Source: Onchocerca volvulus
Taxonomy: Eukaryota; Nematoda; Chromadorea; Rhabditida; Onchocercidae
NCBI GenBank assembly: GCA_000499405.2
Contig: HG738140.1
Span: forward strand, 9,017,560-9,081,559
Reading direction: 5' to 3'
DNA: 64,000 bases
The number at the start of each line of letters is the position of its first letter. Position 1 is the stretch's first letter. The notes under the pieces are model-generated. The model saw only the letters and a list, made by a program, of their open reading frames with translations. It ran no database searches and was not told where the DNA came from. Position numbers and translations under genes: made by a program. Positions 39,117-56,896 of the stretch are shown here, piece after piece.

Positions 39117-39602
39117 AAGATTAGTTGAATATAATCTAAGTGAATACAAGCTTGACTTTAAGAATGACCTAACAGATAACACAAATGTCACAAAGACAGG
39201 AACCTACTTGGTCAATTCCATTGGCGTACATAAAAGAAAAATTATTTTTCCTAATATTATAAGCGGGCTTAATTTTTTTTTTTTTGTATCTATTTCTTTT
39301 TTGGGTGATCGTCAGCGAAACATGGCCAAGATCATCACTTACAAAAACCAGGAAAAAATCAAAAGTCGGAAAAAGATTTTTTCAAACTAATAAATTTTTA
39401 AATTTAAGTGCAAATTTTTCTCCATTTCTTCGATATTTCCGCCTTAATTCTATGTAAATTGATTTTTCAGGTTATAACGGATGGCAGCAGCAAAACTGTT
39501 GCCCGATATCAACAATATGTATCATTAGACAGATCAGCTAATAATGGAACTTCTAAGCATAATAATTCCACCAACAAGCAGACTGAAAAGAATACTTCAT
39601 AG
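39117..39602 (+). other. Two further possible coding stretches upstream of the 39.8-40.2 kb candidate
   Basis: The plus frame from about 39117 reads YKLDFKNDLTDNTNVTKTG and GVHKRKIIFPNIISG, then runs into a T tract. A TTTTTCAG acceptor before 39471 opens DGSSKTVARYQQYVSLDRSA to a stop at 39602. No donor links them. Unrecognised; may be chance. Confidence 0.2.
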
Positions 39603-39817
39603 ATAAACAGGGCCTCTGTACAAAATCAAACATAAGTGCCTATAATACATAACATTATTTGATCACATCACCGATACAGTTTTTCGATTCATGGTATCGA
39701 TAATAATCAGAGAAATATTAATTTATTTCCTATAAATATCCAATATAAAACTTGATTCCGTCAATTTTTGAATTCTCCTATTTAGATATGCTAATTCTTA
39801 AAGAAAAATATTCCTTA

Positions 39818-40161
39818 TGGCCTCAGAAAAAAACTGCAGTAAAAGCGATAATAATGATGAACCAGTCCGAAATGCAGTTAATAATCAAAACGGAAATTAG
39901 GATGAATAATAAACTTTCTATATTTAAATAAAATATACGTCAAAAATCATAAAATTCAAACAATTTTCAGCAGTGAAATTTTTATGCAAAACTCAACGTC
40001 GGTTAGGGTCATATTTAAGAAAAAATGTCGCATTGAGAAAAAAGAGACTAGATCTTTGGCATGAACAGTATTTTTCAAACAGTACTGTCGGCAAGATTGT
40101 AGTAATGAATGTACCGGAACATACAAATCAGTGTTTTCGAGCTGCTGACGACATCATTTGA
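39818..40161 (+). CDS. Possible small plus-strand gene convergent with exc-7
   Basis: The stretch 39971-40161 follows an ATTTTCAG acceptor and reads CKTQRRLGSYLRKNVALRKK, LDLWHEQYF, GKIVVMNVPEHTNQCFRAAD to a stop. A Met at 39818 (MASEKNC) followed by a GTAAAA donor would join it in phase, giving about 70 residues. Family not recognised. It ends about 94 bases before the possible read-through stop of exc-7 on the other strand. Confidence 0.3.
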
Positions 40162-40359
40162 GATTTGAAAGAGACCTTAAATTTCTAATGAATTATTTCA
40201 GTATTGAATTTCGCTGGAAAAGTTACAAAACCCAGCTCAATTTCTAGTAAAAATTTAGAAAAATGATCCAGTCATGGCTCGAAATCTTTGATTTCTCTCT
40301 TTAGCTGAAAATCTCCTGGAAAAATGGGATTTATAATTATGAAATCTAAAATTCACTAC

Positions 40360-45689
<5,330 letters not shown>

Positions 45690-48600
45690 AATTATTTTGC
45701 CGCGTCCACATGCACACACCTTCTGTGCAACGGTAAAAAATTACTGAATCTTTGAAGTGCCTTCAGTTTTGTATTTGATCAGAATATTTTCCTTGCCGCT
45801 GCAGATCTTTTTTCTCTGAAAAACAGCGAAAAAATTTTTCAGACATAAATGAGAAGACTAAGTACTTTATAAGAAAATATATCAATATTGCGCTCGTATT
45901 GATGTACCATTCAAATATGACAAAACCAAGATAGCATACCTTATAAGTGTATAAACAAAATAAATAGTGCTAACTAACTATAAAATCATAATTCGAATTC
46001 TGCTAATAGGTAAATCAGATTCGGAAAGCTCCATTCACTCTTTCTATTACTATCTTCAATTGTTACGAAAAACTAGGCACATTCTCCACTTCAATTAATC
46101 CTTAGCACTGAAGCTAAAATTTGAGTTATTCGGATTAACTTAATACATAATTTTTAGCGCTTCAATTTCATTACTGTGATAACAAAATATATATTTCAAG
46201 CAATGAACACATTTATAAATTCGAACTAAAGATATTGGTACATAATAAATAAGTCTTCAAGAAATATGAAGATAACACTTCAGAAATGATGAACAGACTC
46301 TCAGGAGAGAAACAACTACTCATCGCTCATCGCTATTTCTTTTTATACTTGTTTATCACAAGCACAGACATAGTCGAATTGCACAAATGAGTTTTTCATA
46401 AAATTGAATAAGATCAAGCAAAACATATTGTAGTTTTTTATTAGTATGCACACTTATTAGAAAAACAGCATAACTCTTCACTAAACGACCACGTTTCAAG
46501 TGCTGAATACCAGTCAAAATTCAACCTGTAATGTTAATTACGACTAGATTTTAATGTGCTTATATTGTTTAGTAATGAAAAATGAAAATTTTGACCCAGA
46601 TCTGTAGCAATTGATAAGAATAACCCTTAACAACCAAAATTAAATACCTGGAATAATGGCTAGTTTATAGAAAGGATAAAAAAAAAGATTTCAAGAATCT
46701 TCTAATCTTTTAAAACTGAAAATTTAAAAAGTTAGCGACAAGTTTTCAGATGACACTTGAAGATTATAACCAAGTTTTTGGACAAAAGTTTTTATACGGT
46801 TTTTAGACAAAATTTTCCAAAAACTGAGTTGTTAAATGTAAGTTATCAGACTGCTGCATAGGAAATTAATATTATTTTTGTATAGTGAATGGAGTGTGCT
46901 GAGATCTATCAGATTTACTGGATATATATTGTTTTATTATCTCGCATATCTAGTAAAAAACCTAAATACCAACGAAAACTACACATATCAGCACCGCAAT
47001 CCATCCGATCACCCCACAGTTCACCTAAATCCCCTTAATTCCAGAAATACCTATCTTCAATTTTCAGAAATATCCATCTTCGGCCGCAAACTACGACATG
47101 TCTTGCAATGCAACATATTTTGGATCAGCCATTTGTGACCTCAAAACTGCTCATTGATTTGTGGACATCCGTGGAAGCACTACGACAAAAGCCATTTTTC
47201 GATGTATTTCAGAGAAAAACATTATTTCTCGGGAGTGATCCAAATCCGATGAGGTAGTAGACTTTTCGAGACTTGTCTTATGAGTTGGGAGAGATGCCAT
47301 AGTATCGAATAGCTTATTGATCACTGATAAATCAGTTTATTGATTTGTATCTCCGCGTCACCATTCATAAATATACAGCGCAGATATATAGAATGATATA
47401 TCCATAACTATATAGGATATTATAACAAGAGAGAGAAACTTTCATACAATACTTGACAGTAGCAGTTATTATAAGTGCCTTATAATGTCAATAAAATGTG
47501 AAGTTAGACTATGATTCTGTGTACGGAACTTCCAAAAATCAATAATAAAACATTGTGGTCGTTTCTTTTCTCTTCCGCAGTGATAAAATTATGATTGAGA
47601 ACTGTACAAACAATGCCAATATCGGAAATAAATTTAATGCGATGTATTATCCCTGAACAGCGTTCTCGAGTAAGCGAACGGCTTTTTAAATTATTACCTA
47701 TCTCTCTTTTTGATCCTAGTTTAATTTAAAATAATAAAATGCAATTTCAAAACGAATTGAAAATAATGGAAGTTTTGAGTTCCGAAATTCGTTCCTAATT
47801 TTTATCTACCAAACTTTAATTTTATCTCAAATAAAAAAAAAAAAAAAAGATCTCACGATATGAAAATATTCGTTTGCAACTTATACATAAAAGCATAATG
47901 AAATCGATTTTCCTAATAACAAATTATTCTCACTATTGGAAGATAACTTGATAAGGACAATTTATTAGGCTTAATAAGTTGTATTCTTGTTATCACTATA
48001 ATTTTCAATTGAACAGGAATAATATTTTTGTTTATAAATATTTAGAAATGTCAATTTAGTGAAGAAAGTTTAATTAGGGATTTCATCTTATGTTCCGGGG
48101 ATAAATTAGACTGGCACTATCTTAAAACTGTAGGAAAATGAAGATTGTGTGAAATCACTTGACAAGTTGACGATCAAAAAACAATATAATGAACAGATGT
48201 CTTTGTTCAAAGATTAAAATTGATTAACAAAAATTCAAAATTGAAAATATATTTATTTACTCTATTCTTCTTGTGATTAATTCAGCATTCCATTTTTCAC
48301 TGTTTTATAAAAAGCTTCTCTGAATAAGGATTCTGCTCCGAAAGTTCGAGGTTAAATTCCATTCTTGAATTAATTAGTTAGAAGTAAAAATAATCAAATC
48401 AGTAAACGATATCGTTTGTTCAATAATGTGCAGCTAATTTGGTGGAACATCAATATAGGCCAGCATTTTCCAGACGAATTTACTATTTGAATTATGAAAT
48501 AAATAAATTTGCATCTTAAAGCAAGATGATAAGCCAGTTCCGGCCTAAGTCATAGCAATAAGAAATGTCAGTTCGAAAAGAAGTAACCATAAGATAACTT

Positions 48601-48820
48601 CCAGTATTTGTTCAAAGCTGATCCTATAAAATCGTTCTGGCAGATAGTGTCTACAAATCTTCTTACTGTAACATTCTGGCAAGTAATACCTAGAAATCTG
48701 TTTATCAATTGCTAATGAGAATAAAATATGATAGCATAATGAAACAGGTTTGAGAATGGATAGATATGGATGTCGGCTGATCAAGAAAAATATTGGAAGA
48801 GGGAAGGACTTTTCCATTCC
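45690..48820. other. Region 5' of exc-7
   Basis: No coding exon recognised. Likely exc-7 promoter and 5' UTR. A locally C-rich stretch at 46970-47100 is open on the plus strand without recognisable product. Confidence 0.4.
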
Positions 48821-49900
48821 ATGTTAGCTGCAACAACGAAGAACGATGACAACGGTTACCAGGAATGGACTGGAATACCTGTCCTCCTTGATGAAATAAA
48901 GAGAATTGTAATTAAATAACAATTTGTATTCTTATTTCCGTATGTTCACAATATTAGTGATTCGCAGTTGCAGCAATCATGAATAGTGAATATTTTTTCC
49001 GTTTAAGTTACTCCTAATTTAATTTTCTAGGTCAAGATTCGAGCAAGTTGTACAATCTGAGAGAATTACTAAAAACATAATTGTTTTTTCGGGACCTTTT
49101 CCAAATTCTAATTATTTTGAAATTATGGATCATTCATGAAGTGGAATGTAAAATAGAAATTATTGATTTGGAGCGCCAAATCGAACACATGCAGAAAAAT
49201 GCCTTATATGAGTTACACGCTAAAAATTGCATGCGCTAGAAAATCTTTTAAAGATATGTTGAAAATTCAGGACAAACAGTACCGAAGATGTACGAGGTGA
49301 AATAAGATTTTAAAAAGATTTGTGTATTAGATATGGTAACTAAAATATTTTGGAATGTAATTGGCAAAGTTGGAACTTGAAATATGAATGATATATTTCA
49401 CTAAAAGGAAACCAGTTATGTTTAGGATCATATCAACGACTGGTGCATTATGCACAGTCGCGTAGTGCTGCTCAAGTTGCAAAAAGGGCAAGTTTTTGAC
49501 ATCAAAGTGACACGCGAACACGTAAAGTTGATGATTCTTTGTTGGGGACGATAAGGGATCAGGAAGAGAAGTGTCGTCTGGTCCTGATGGAGGATGGAGT
49601 GGTTGGAAGAATAAGAACATTTGAAGACGAGGAGATTCACCAGGTGAGAGGTGTCAAAAGAAAATGATGAAACGAAAATATATTTTGGAACTTGAAAGAC
49701 GAGAAATACAATGAATATTGACAACAATGTGTGTCAGTGTTATTACAATAACAGGCTGGAAGTATTATTCTCGGCTCATCTACACAGGTAGGAATAGAAA
49801 GGAAGACAAATCTATGAGTAGGCAATTGCCGATGAAAAATTTGGTCGGAATTTCGAAATTTTTGAGATACGAAAAAATATATAGCATATTCTGTCACTGA
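48821..49900 (+). pseudogene. Possible decayed or unmodelled plus-strand gene
   Basis: This kilobase is richer in G+C than its surroundings and holds several plus-strand coding-like stretches that I cannot join into one frame. An ATG at 48821 opens 29 codons (DNGYQEWTGIPVLLDEIKR) ending at a GTAATT donor. After an acceptor at 49031 one frame reads SRFEQVVQSERITKN and another DSSKLYNLRELLK. At 49140-49240 there is a charged, helix-like IDLERQIEHMQKNALYELH. From about 49415 to 49645 a frame reads LVHYAQSRSAAQVAKRASF, one TGA, then KVDDSLLGTIRDQEEKCRL and GRIRTFEDEEIHQ before a GTGAGA donor. More fragments follow to 49900. I recognise no family. In-frame stops suggest a pseudogene. Confidence 0.35.
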
Positions 49901-52900
49901 CCACTATTCCGTTTGGAAGACGAAAAAATATAATAGATTCTCGATGAAGTGTCGAGAAGAATCGTGAAGAAAAGATATAACAATAGCTAAAAATTGTTTT
50001 CTATATTTCTTATTTAAATCACATTTCGCATTAAAAATGACGCTTCTTATATTACTTAATATACATACATGATACTATGTAAAATCGAAATTAGTTAAAA
50101 ATTTTTAATTGTATCGGTAATAAAAAAAAAAAAAATTTGAATTATAGAAAAGAAATCTTTGAATCGAATTATTCAAAATTCCTAGTAAAATGAGTCGAAA
50201 TTTTATTCACAGATACTAAAAATTCGATGCATTACTAGTATCGACGGAATATATCACCGTAATGCACCATCTCTAAATATTATACCAATTGATAATATCA
50301 AATAGGAACCACTTCTTAATTAGTTTCGCTTTCAAATTTTCAAAAAAATCAGGAAAAAGAAAAACAAATTAAGGGCGCTGAACCAGTGCACCATAAATAT
50401 CTCAATCAATTTCTTTAATGGCTTTTAAAAAATATTCAGACTTATTTTTCATAAATTCTTTGATAAAAAAAACTTATTTTTTTTTTTGTCAAATTAATTT
50501 ATTAATCAAAGTTTTGAAGACTTCCTATTACGAAATCAATAATATTTTTTATGGTTAGAAGCATTTCTTATTCCTACAAACCATTTTAAAAGCTATTACG
50601 CAGTTGATAAAAAATTTTCAAGACAACAGATAAAAAAAGAATTGCATGAAAAGGGTAAGGAGTTGAATGATAAGATGATAAATTATACTTACTTTATGAC
50701 ATCATCACGAGAAACAGCCTGTTTAATTTCTCCCAGTCGATTTTTCATTATATTATGATGCAGAAAAAAGAACGCAATTTAGCAGGATACATCAACATTT
50801 AAAATTAATAGTGATAACTCGTTCTTTTTGTTTCTCATAAAAACAGATAATTAATACTTCTTCTTTATCTATAATAATACACAAATAACATAAGATTGAA
50901 GAACAGCAGGTGTACAATTATAGCTTACCATATTTAGAGCTAACAGAAACAAAAGATCGGAATGTCGAGATTTGGCGACAGGAAGTGAAACAATCATTTT
51001 CTGATCAATGGAGTTTTGTACATAATGTAAATGATTTCAGATATTATTTTAATCAATCAAAGAGATAATTCATTGATATGCTTCATTTGTTCAATAAATC
51101 ATCACTTTCTCAGTCAAATAACATTCTCTTATCGATGTAGAATGTTGTATTCAGCGTGTGAATTGAGTTTCACGAAGCTAAATATGATACATGTTACAAT
51201 AACAAGAAAAAGAAAAAATTAATTAATTAAAATGCTCAAATCGAGGATGAGAAAATGTCAAGGTAGAAATTGATAACTAATGGAGTCTAATAATCATAAA
51301 GTATTTAAATAAACTTGTGACTAATACAATATTTTGCTGATTTTCCATCGAAATACGAAATATTACTATAAATTTAACTTAGTGATAAACATGAATAATT
51401 TATGGAACGAAATTTTTGTTAAAACTTTGCAGAAAAAGAACACTTTTTCCGAGAAAATGTGTTTCAATCGATGATATGATAGTAAGCAATTAATGATTGA
51501 CAATATTATTTGTGATGACGTCAATATGAGCACAATTTGTATTTAAAATATTGTATTAAAAATTGATATCATGCATGAAATGAACTGAAAGCGAATGAAT
51601 TGGGCATAGAAATGCATTCAAAAAAAAAAAAAGTGAAATACTCCAATATTAAGCATTACTGTATTATTATCGCAAAAATATTGCAAATCCTATTCTGCTA
51701 TAACCTGTTCTCATGGAACTTATAATAATTAGTATGATTAATAGCTTTTATCACGATTAGTAATAATAAAAAAAAAAGATTAGAATGATTAACATATCGT
51801 GATAACAAACTTTATCATGATTAGTGAATGTTACCATGATTTTTATATCTGTGAAAGTACAATATTTTTCAAAAGAAAGTATGAGCGGAAGAAAATAAAA
51901 CAATTGATTCGCAGCCCACTACAGAATGCCGGAGTGAAAAAATTCCAATAATATGAATAAGAATCGATTAAAATGCTCAGGAATTAAAATACATTTTTAT
52001 TATTTAAGAAAGACGGCAAACGCACTGGATTAAAATCGTCATATTATTCTATCTTAAAAATAAATATGTCTTTCTTATGTTCCATTACCTAAACATGGAT
52101 TTATAACTTATTAATTAATTGTTTTCTACCAAATATTCAACAGCAAATTATTTCCTTGACTTCAGAGTTTTTGAGCAATACAAAATGCATCATTATCATT
52201 ACAGATATTCTCAACATATATGCTCTGTGTAATTTGATTAGTGAGTTTAGTTTCGGTATGTTTCGGTTTTTTACAATATTTCTAGAAATGTTGCAAAACA
52301 TAAAAAGCAATGAATAAAAATTTTTGATATGGAATAGGTCAAAACGCATTGTAAATAAATGAACATAATTCAATATGTTTTTGAAAAATGCGAATCAAAA
52401 ATATTCCCACAAATATACCACACCTGACAAATTTGATCGTTTGTTTTATGGAATTCTTTTTAATATTCTCGGAATCAAAAAAAAGCAAATAATAATTTAA
52501 AAAACTGCTGAACTCGTTTATTAACAGAGCGGAAATCTTTATTCAAATAAAATTATTCTTCCAAAGTAGTTGCAATATTTATGAAATGAATTTTTTCACT
52601 ATATCTTAATTGATTCTGAGAAGAATAAAATCTTTTGCCAGATCTGTTCACTTAAAAAACAATTCTTATGTTTCAAAAAAAAGTGAATAAATAGATAATA
52701 TGAATAGTTTATTTTTGAATGGATTGAGAATTCGTTCTTAAATTTTTGAAGAGGATCATTTGGAAATCTCATATTTATGACCTTCTTAGTTTATATTTAT
52801 TTTTAACCTGATATAAAAAATTTAGCTGGCATTTCAGGCTTAGAAAATTGGTCAGGAATTGAAATTTCAAACATATCTTCTAACTTCAAAATTAATTAAA

Positions 52901-55900
52901 AACTAAAATGAGAAAAACCATTCACAAAAGGGAGGTTCTTCTTTCAATTCTTTATAAGATCATAATTTTTTAAAAAAATTCTTAAGCTTTCTCGAATTAA
53001 ATGAGAAACTGTCTAGAAAGTTAAGAAACCAAATTATACGCGACAAGCTGAGATCTAAAGAATTGCTATTCTTCGGATAAGGAAGTCTTCTAACTCAGCA
53101 AATTGACTTCTCGAGATATTTCAAGCTTTTCGAATCAAATAACTTTTATCTCGTCGGATATTAAGGCTATTCCAAACAATTTGAGAATTACTGGATCTCA
53201 TATATTTTATAATAGATCTTCATACTCTTTCCTTTCAATCTAAAATTCAGATATTTCACTTCTCATCCCATTTCCCAAAAATCTCATCTCATGAATAAAA
53301 ATGTTTTTTGGTCTACATGATAAGCAATAAGATTAAATGTTTGAACAGAGCTATTCACAAGCATAGATATTTTCTTCTCAGGAAATGAAAACTTTTCTAC
53401 CGTCTCTATAATGATTAATGAAAGAAATTTCCTGCAGAACAGAAGGTTTGAGTACAGTTTGAATGTTAACGTTTAACACCAAGTTTATTAAATGCCTCAG
53501 TCTAACAATGTTTTAAATCGAAATCACGAACGAGAGATGAATTGGCTCGACACCTGGATGATTAAAACTTAGTTCGCTTCACATTTAATCTTATATTTAA
53601 TGAAAAAATTAAAATTCAAACCCAAAGAATTCTCTCTCAATCAAAACGATTGGCTCCTTCAATTTTTATAACGCAGTTAAAGCCGATAGGTTTGTAATTC
53701 ATAAAAAATCGATTTCAAAGCTCATAAATGTATCCTATTCTCTTTGCAACCAAAATAAAATAAAATGACAATACAAAAATATGAAATTGGATTGAATAAA
53801 ACCAGACTGTGCCAATTTGAATATAATAAAATAGAATTCAACCAATAAATTGGATTAAAGGGATTGAAATGAAATGAACAGAAAAGACCAAAATGGAAGT
53901 GCATCGATTTCTATGTTAAAAGTTTTCTTTTTTCATAATTATAGCATACAAAGCAATTTAAGTAATTAAATTCAATGGATTAAAAAAATGATTCAAATGA
54001 CATAAATCCCGGAAAGTTCATTGTCTCACTTTTGTTCATGAAATTTCTTCAAGCTGCTTATTTACATTTATACTTAAATTCTGCACAAAACCAGCGATCA
54101 ATAAACAGCTATGCGAAATTTAATAAAATTAAACTTTTTCTATCAATATTATGATGGTTTGTATTTCTGATGTTGAACTGATCTATTCATTTAACGGTGA
54201 TGCTACCGGTCAATAGCTATCGGATACTGCATTAATGCGTAGAGCTACAATACATAATGAGGAATAATCGACAAGACTTACATTACCAACAGAGAAACAA
54301 AACTTTATTACTAATTTTTCAATAATCAGTCGTAGAAGCTTATTATAAAGAAACGTTTATTTTCGCAGGATTGAAGTGGAGAAAAAATATTCTGAAAACA
54401 AGCATCTATTTTCTAGAAAAGATGTCTGGAAGGAAGATGATTATTGATTGGTGAGTGATCCTCTGAAAAAAAAATTCATTTAAGCTTTGAGTAACAGCTG
54501 TTTTAAAAATGGGACCATGCAAACAGTTTTTAAAAATCGTGAAATTGTTAAAATCAAAAAACATAAAATCATCCGATTAGCTATTTTGAATAATCGAAAG
54601 CAGTCTTTTTCCTATCATCCAAACTTTTTCTAATTCATTTCTGATTGAAGTTCTGTAGACATTACGATTATTCAAAATTATGCTCTGTCGAAGTGCAGCA
54701 CATATATATATTTGTTTTATTAGTGTTTGACACCTTTTTTGTTTAATTGAAAACAGAACTAAATCTGTTTAGGGACTGATGATTATATTTGAATAATTAA
54801 TATAATCTGCTATTATGTTTTCTAAGAACTGATTTTATACCAAAAAGATTAGCTCTATAGGCTTCTTAAGGCTTAAAGAGAACTAGAAAAATTTTTGAAG
54901 CATTGTAAAAACTACAGTAATGCATTTCATTTCATTTAACAGTAATGGCCATCAGCAATTTCCACTTATTACACTGATAGCAAATACATCGCTTAAATTT
55001 AAATTAATATAATAATTCTTTCGTATTATTTTATGTCGGGATACAAGTTTACTGCACTTGAAGGTAAAAAAAAGGAGTGAGTGAAATCAAGAGGCACGAG
55101 AAAAAATCTCAAAAATGATGAGTAAGGAAAAATGAAAAATGAAAAAAACAAAGAAAACATAATGTCATTTCAGATAGATAAATAAATCAACAAATATATT
55201 AGCTTGCTACGCCAGTAACGAGGTCGAAAGTCAAAAAAAAGAAAAAAGAAAAAGAGTTTGCTTTTGTAGTGATTTTATTACTATTATATATATTTTTTAC
55301 TTCAAGCTTCACTCACCTACGTAAGAACTTTTCTACATTGTTAATTGATGAAAAACAGAATGGGACTGCTTAAAAATAAATAATATTTCCGACGTATTTT
55401 AATTGCCAAGGACCAAACTGCATTAATTGATGCTTTTGACATACCTGATTTTTTGTTGAGGATTTGATTAGCTCTAAAACCATCAGTAAGGTAAAAAAGA
55501 AACAAAAGAAAAAGTATTTTCGGATTTCCGATCGTTTTAGTCATTTCCGGTAACAAATCGTTGGAAAAAAAAAGTTCAAACTTCATAATAATATTTGAAT
55601 TAAGAATTTTCTTCTAAACGTTTCGCATATTCCTTCGAAAAATTCCATAATTTCCCGAAGTTCATTTTTGCATATGTTGAAGTCTGAATTATTTAGACCC
55701 ATTTCTGCTTTCAAAATTCTCTCTGAATAAGACAAAAGAATGGAATATTTCAGAAGTCAATGAAATAAAATGCGGCCGGCAAAGGAAGATATGTGAGAAA
55801 AGTTCTCAGACATGTAAAAGGAGTATATGAAAATGAGTAATTTCACGGTCAAGTAAAACTTTGTTGATTCTGATTTATGTATCATAAAAATTGACAAAGA

Positions 55901-56010
55901 AGGAGAATAACTTCAATAATTTTTTTGAAAACATCGCCATTTTTTAAAATTTATACATTTAATATTAATTAAAAAAAGAAAATTGGAATCGTCTACCCAC
56001 ATATCTCAGT

Positions 56011-56091
56011 AGTATGCGATCAAGTATTAAATACTATTAAACACTTCACTGACTCTATCATTTAATAGTATTTAATACTTGATTGCATACT
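56011..56091. repeat. 31-bp inverted repeat hairpin, one mismatch, 19-base loop
   Basis: Arms 56011-56041 and 56061-56091 are reverse complements except one position (56018, G versus A). The core GTATTAAATAC is itself nearly palindromic, so each arm can also fold alone. Confidence 0.85.
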
Positions 56092-56740
56092 TTTACTTGG
56101 ATGAATAGATTGTGACTTCTTCCACAAGCATTTTGATCTTCAATTTGGCAAGACTTCGTTCATTATTGCCACTTGCTGCACTTCACAAATAAATGTCCCA
56201 AAGCTTGACCCATGACCTCTAACCCCTCTCCACTTGGGTCTTTCATCTGGTTGACCTTTTTTGGCATTAATATTTTTTGATTTTTCAATCCCTATCTTCA
56301 TCGCCTCCACCCTGATCTAGTCCACTCCTCCCATACTCCATTAACGGAACAGCACCAATATTCCACCGATGTTTCTGCTTCTTCTATTTTATGTCTATTG
56401 AATGTACCAGTGAAATAGCTTTCAGTAGACGACGGCAGAAAATGCAAAGCAGCACTATTTTTAGTGCAGCAGATAGTGAAAGAAATGCGAAGTGGCATAA
56501 CAAACTTTGGTTAACAGTTATCAGTTACTGATAAGGTTATATCAGCGGCCGATTAGCCTTCCTTTATCATTGATATCAGGTAGAAGTGGCAGTCTGCCAT
56601 ATTATTTCGAAGGGAATGTATTGATAATATTTTGAAAGGTCATGATGCATTATATATATATAGTAACTGAAAATAGATAAATCGGATGTAACTTGCTAGA
56701 GAAATAGATAATAACTGTAACTGAAATTTGTAAAAAGATA

Positions 56741-56776
56741 TTTCAGAGTATATATATATATATAAAAATATATATA
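56741..56776. repeat. TA dinucleotide repeat upstream of NDUFB8
   Basis: Alternating TA with a short A interruption, about 120 bases before the NDUFB8 start; a smaller TA run sits near 56652. Confidence 0.8.
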
Positions 56777-56896
56777 CTTTGACTACTTAACTCGAAATCT
56801 TTATGTTCGGCAGTTGAGTGTTCGTTGAAAAAATGCTTCAACAAATTTAGGTATTTCAACAAAGTTCAACAAATTTATGTAGATTGCGAGGACGCG

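Larger units (their letters stand above)
49901..56896. other. Gene-poor region between the 49 kb candidate and NDUFB8
   Basis: No exon chain recognised. It contains a second perfect TGACGTCA near 51517, the 56011-56091 hairpin, and a less AT-rich stretch at 56100-56600 that may be NDUFB8 promoter DNA. Confidence 0.4.

Noticed and set aside
46878..47138. 86-codon frame in a C-rich patch
   Set aside because: Composition odd but no recognisable domain and no splice partners.
56298..56498. 66-codon minus-strand frame upstream of NDUFB8
   Set aside because: No motif; lies in likely promoter DNA.
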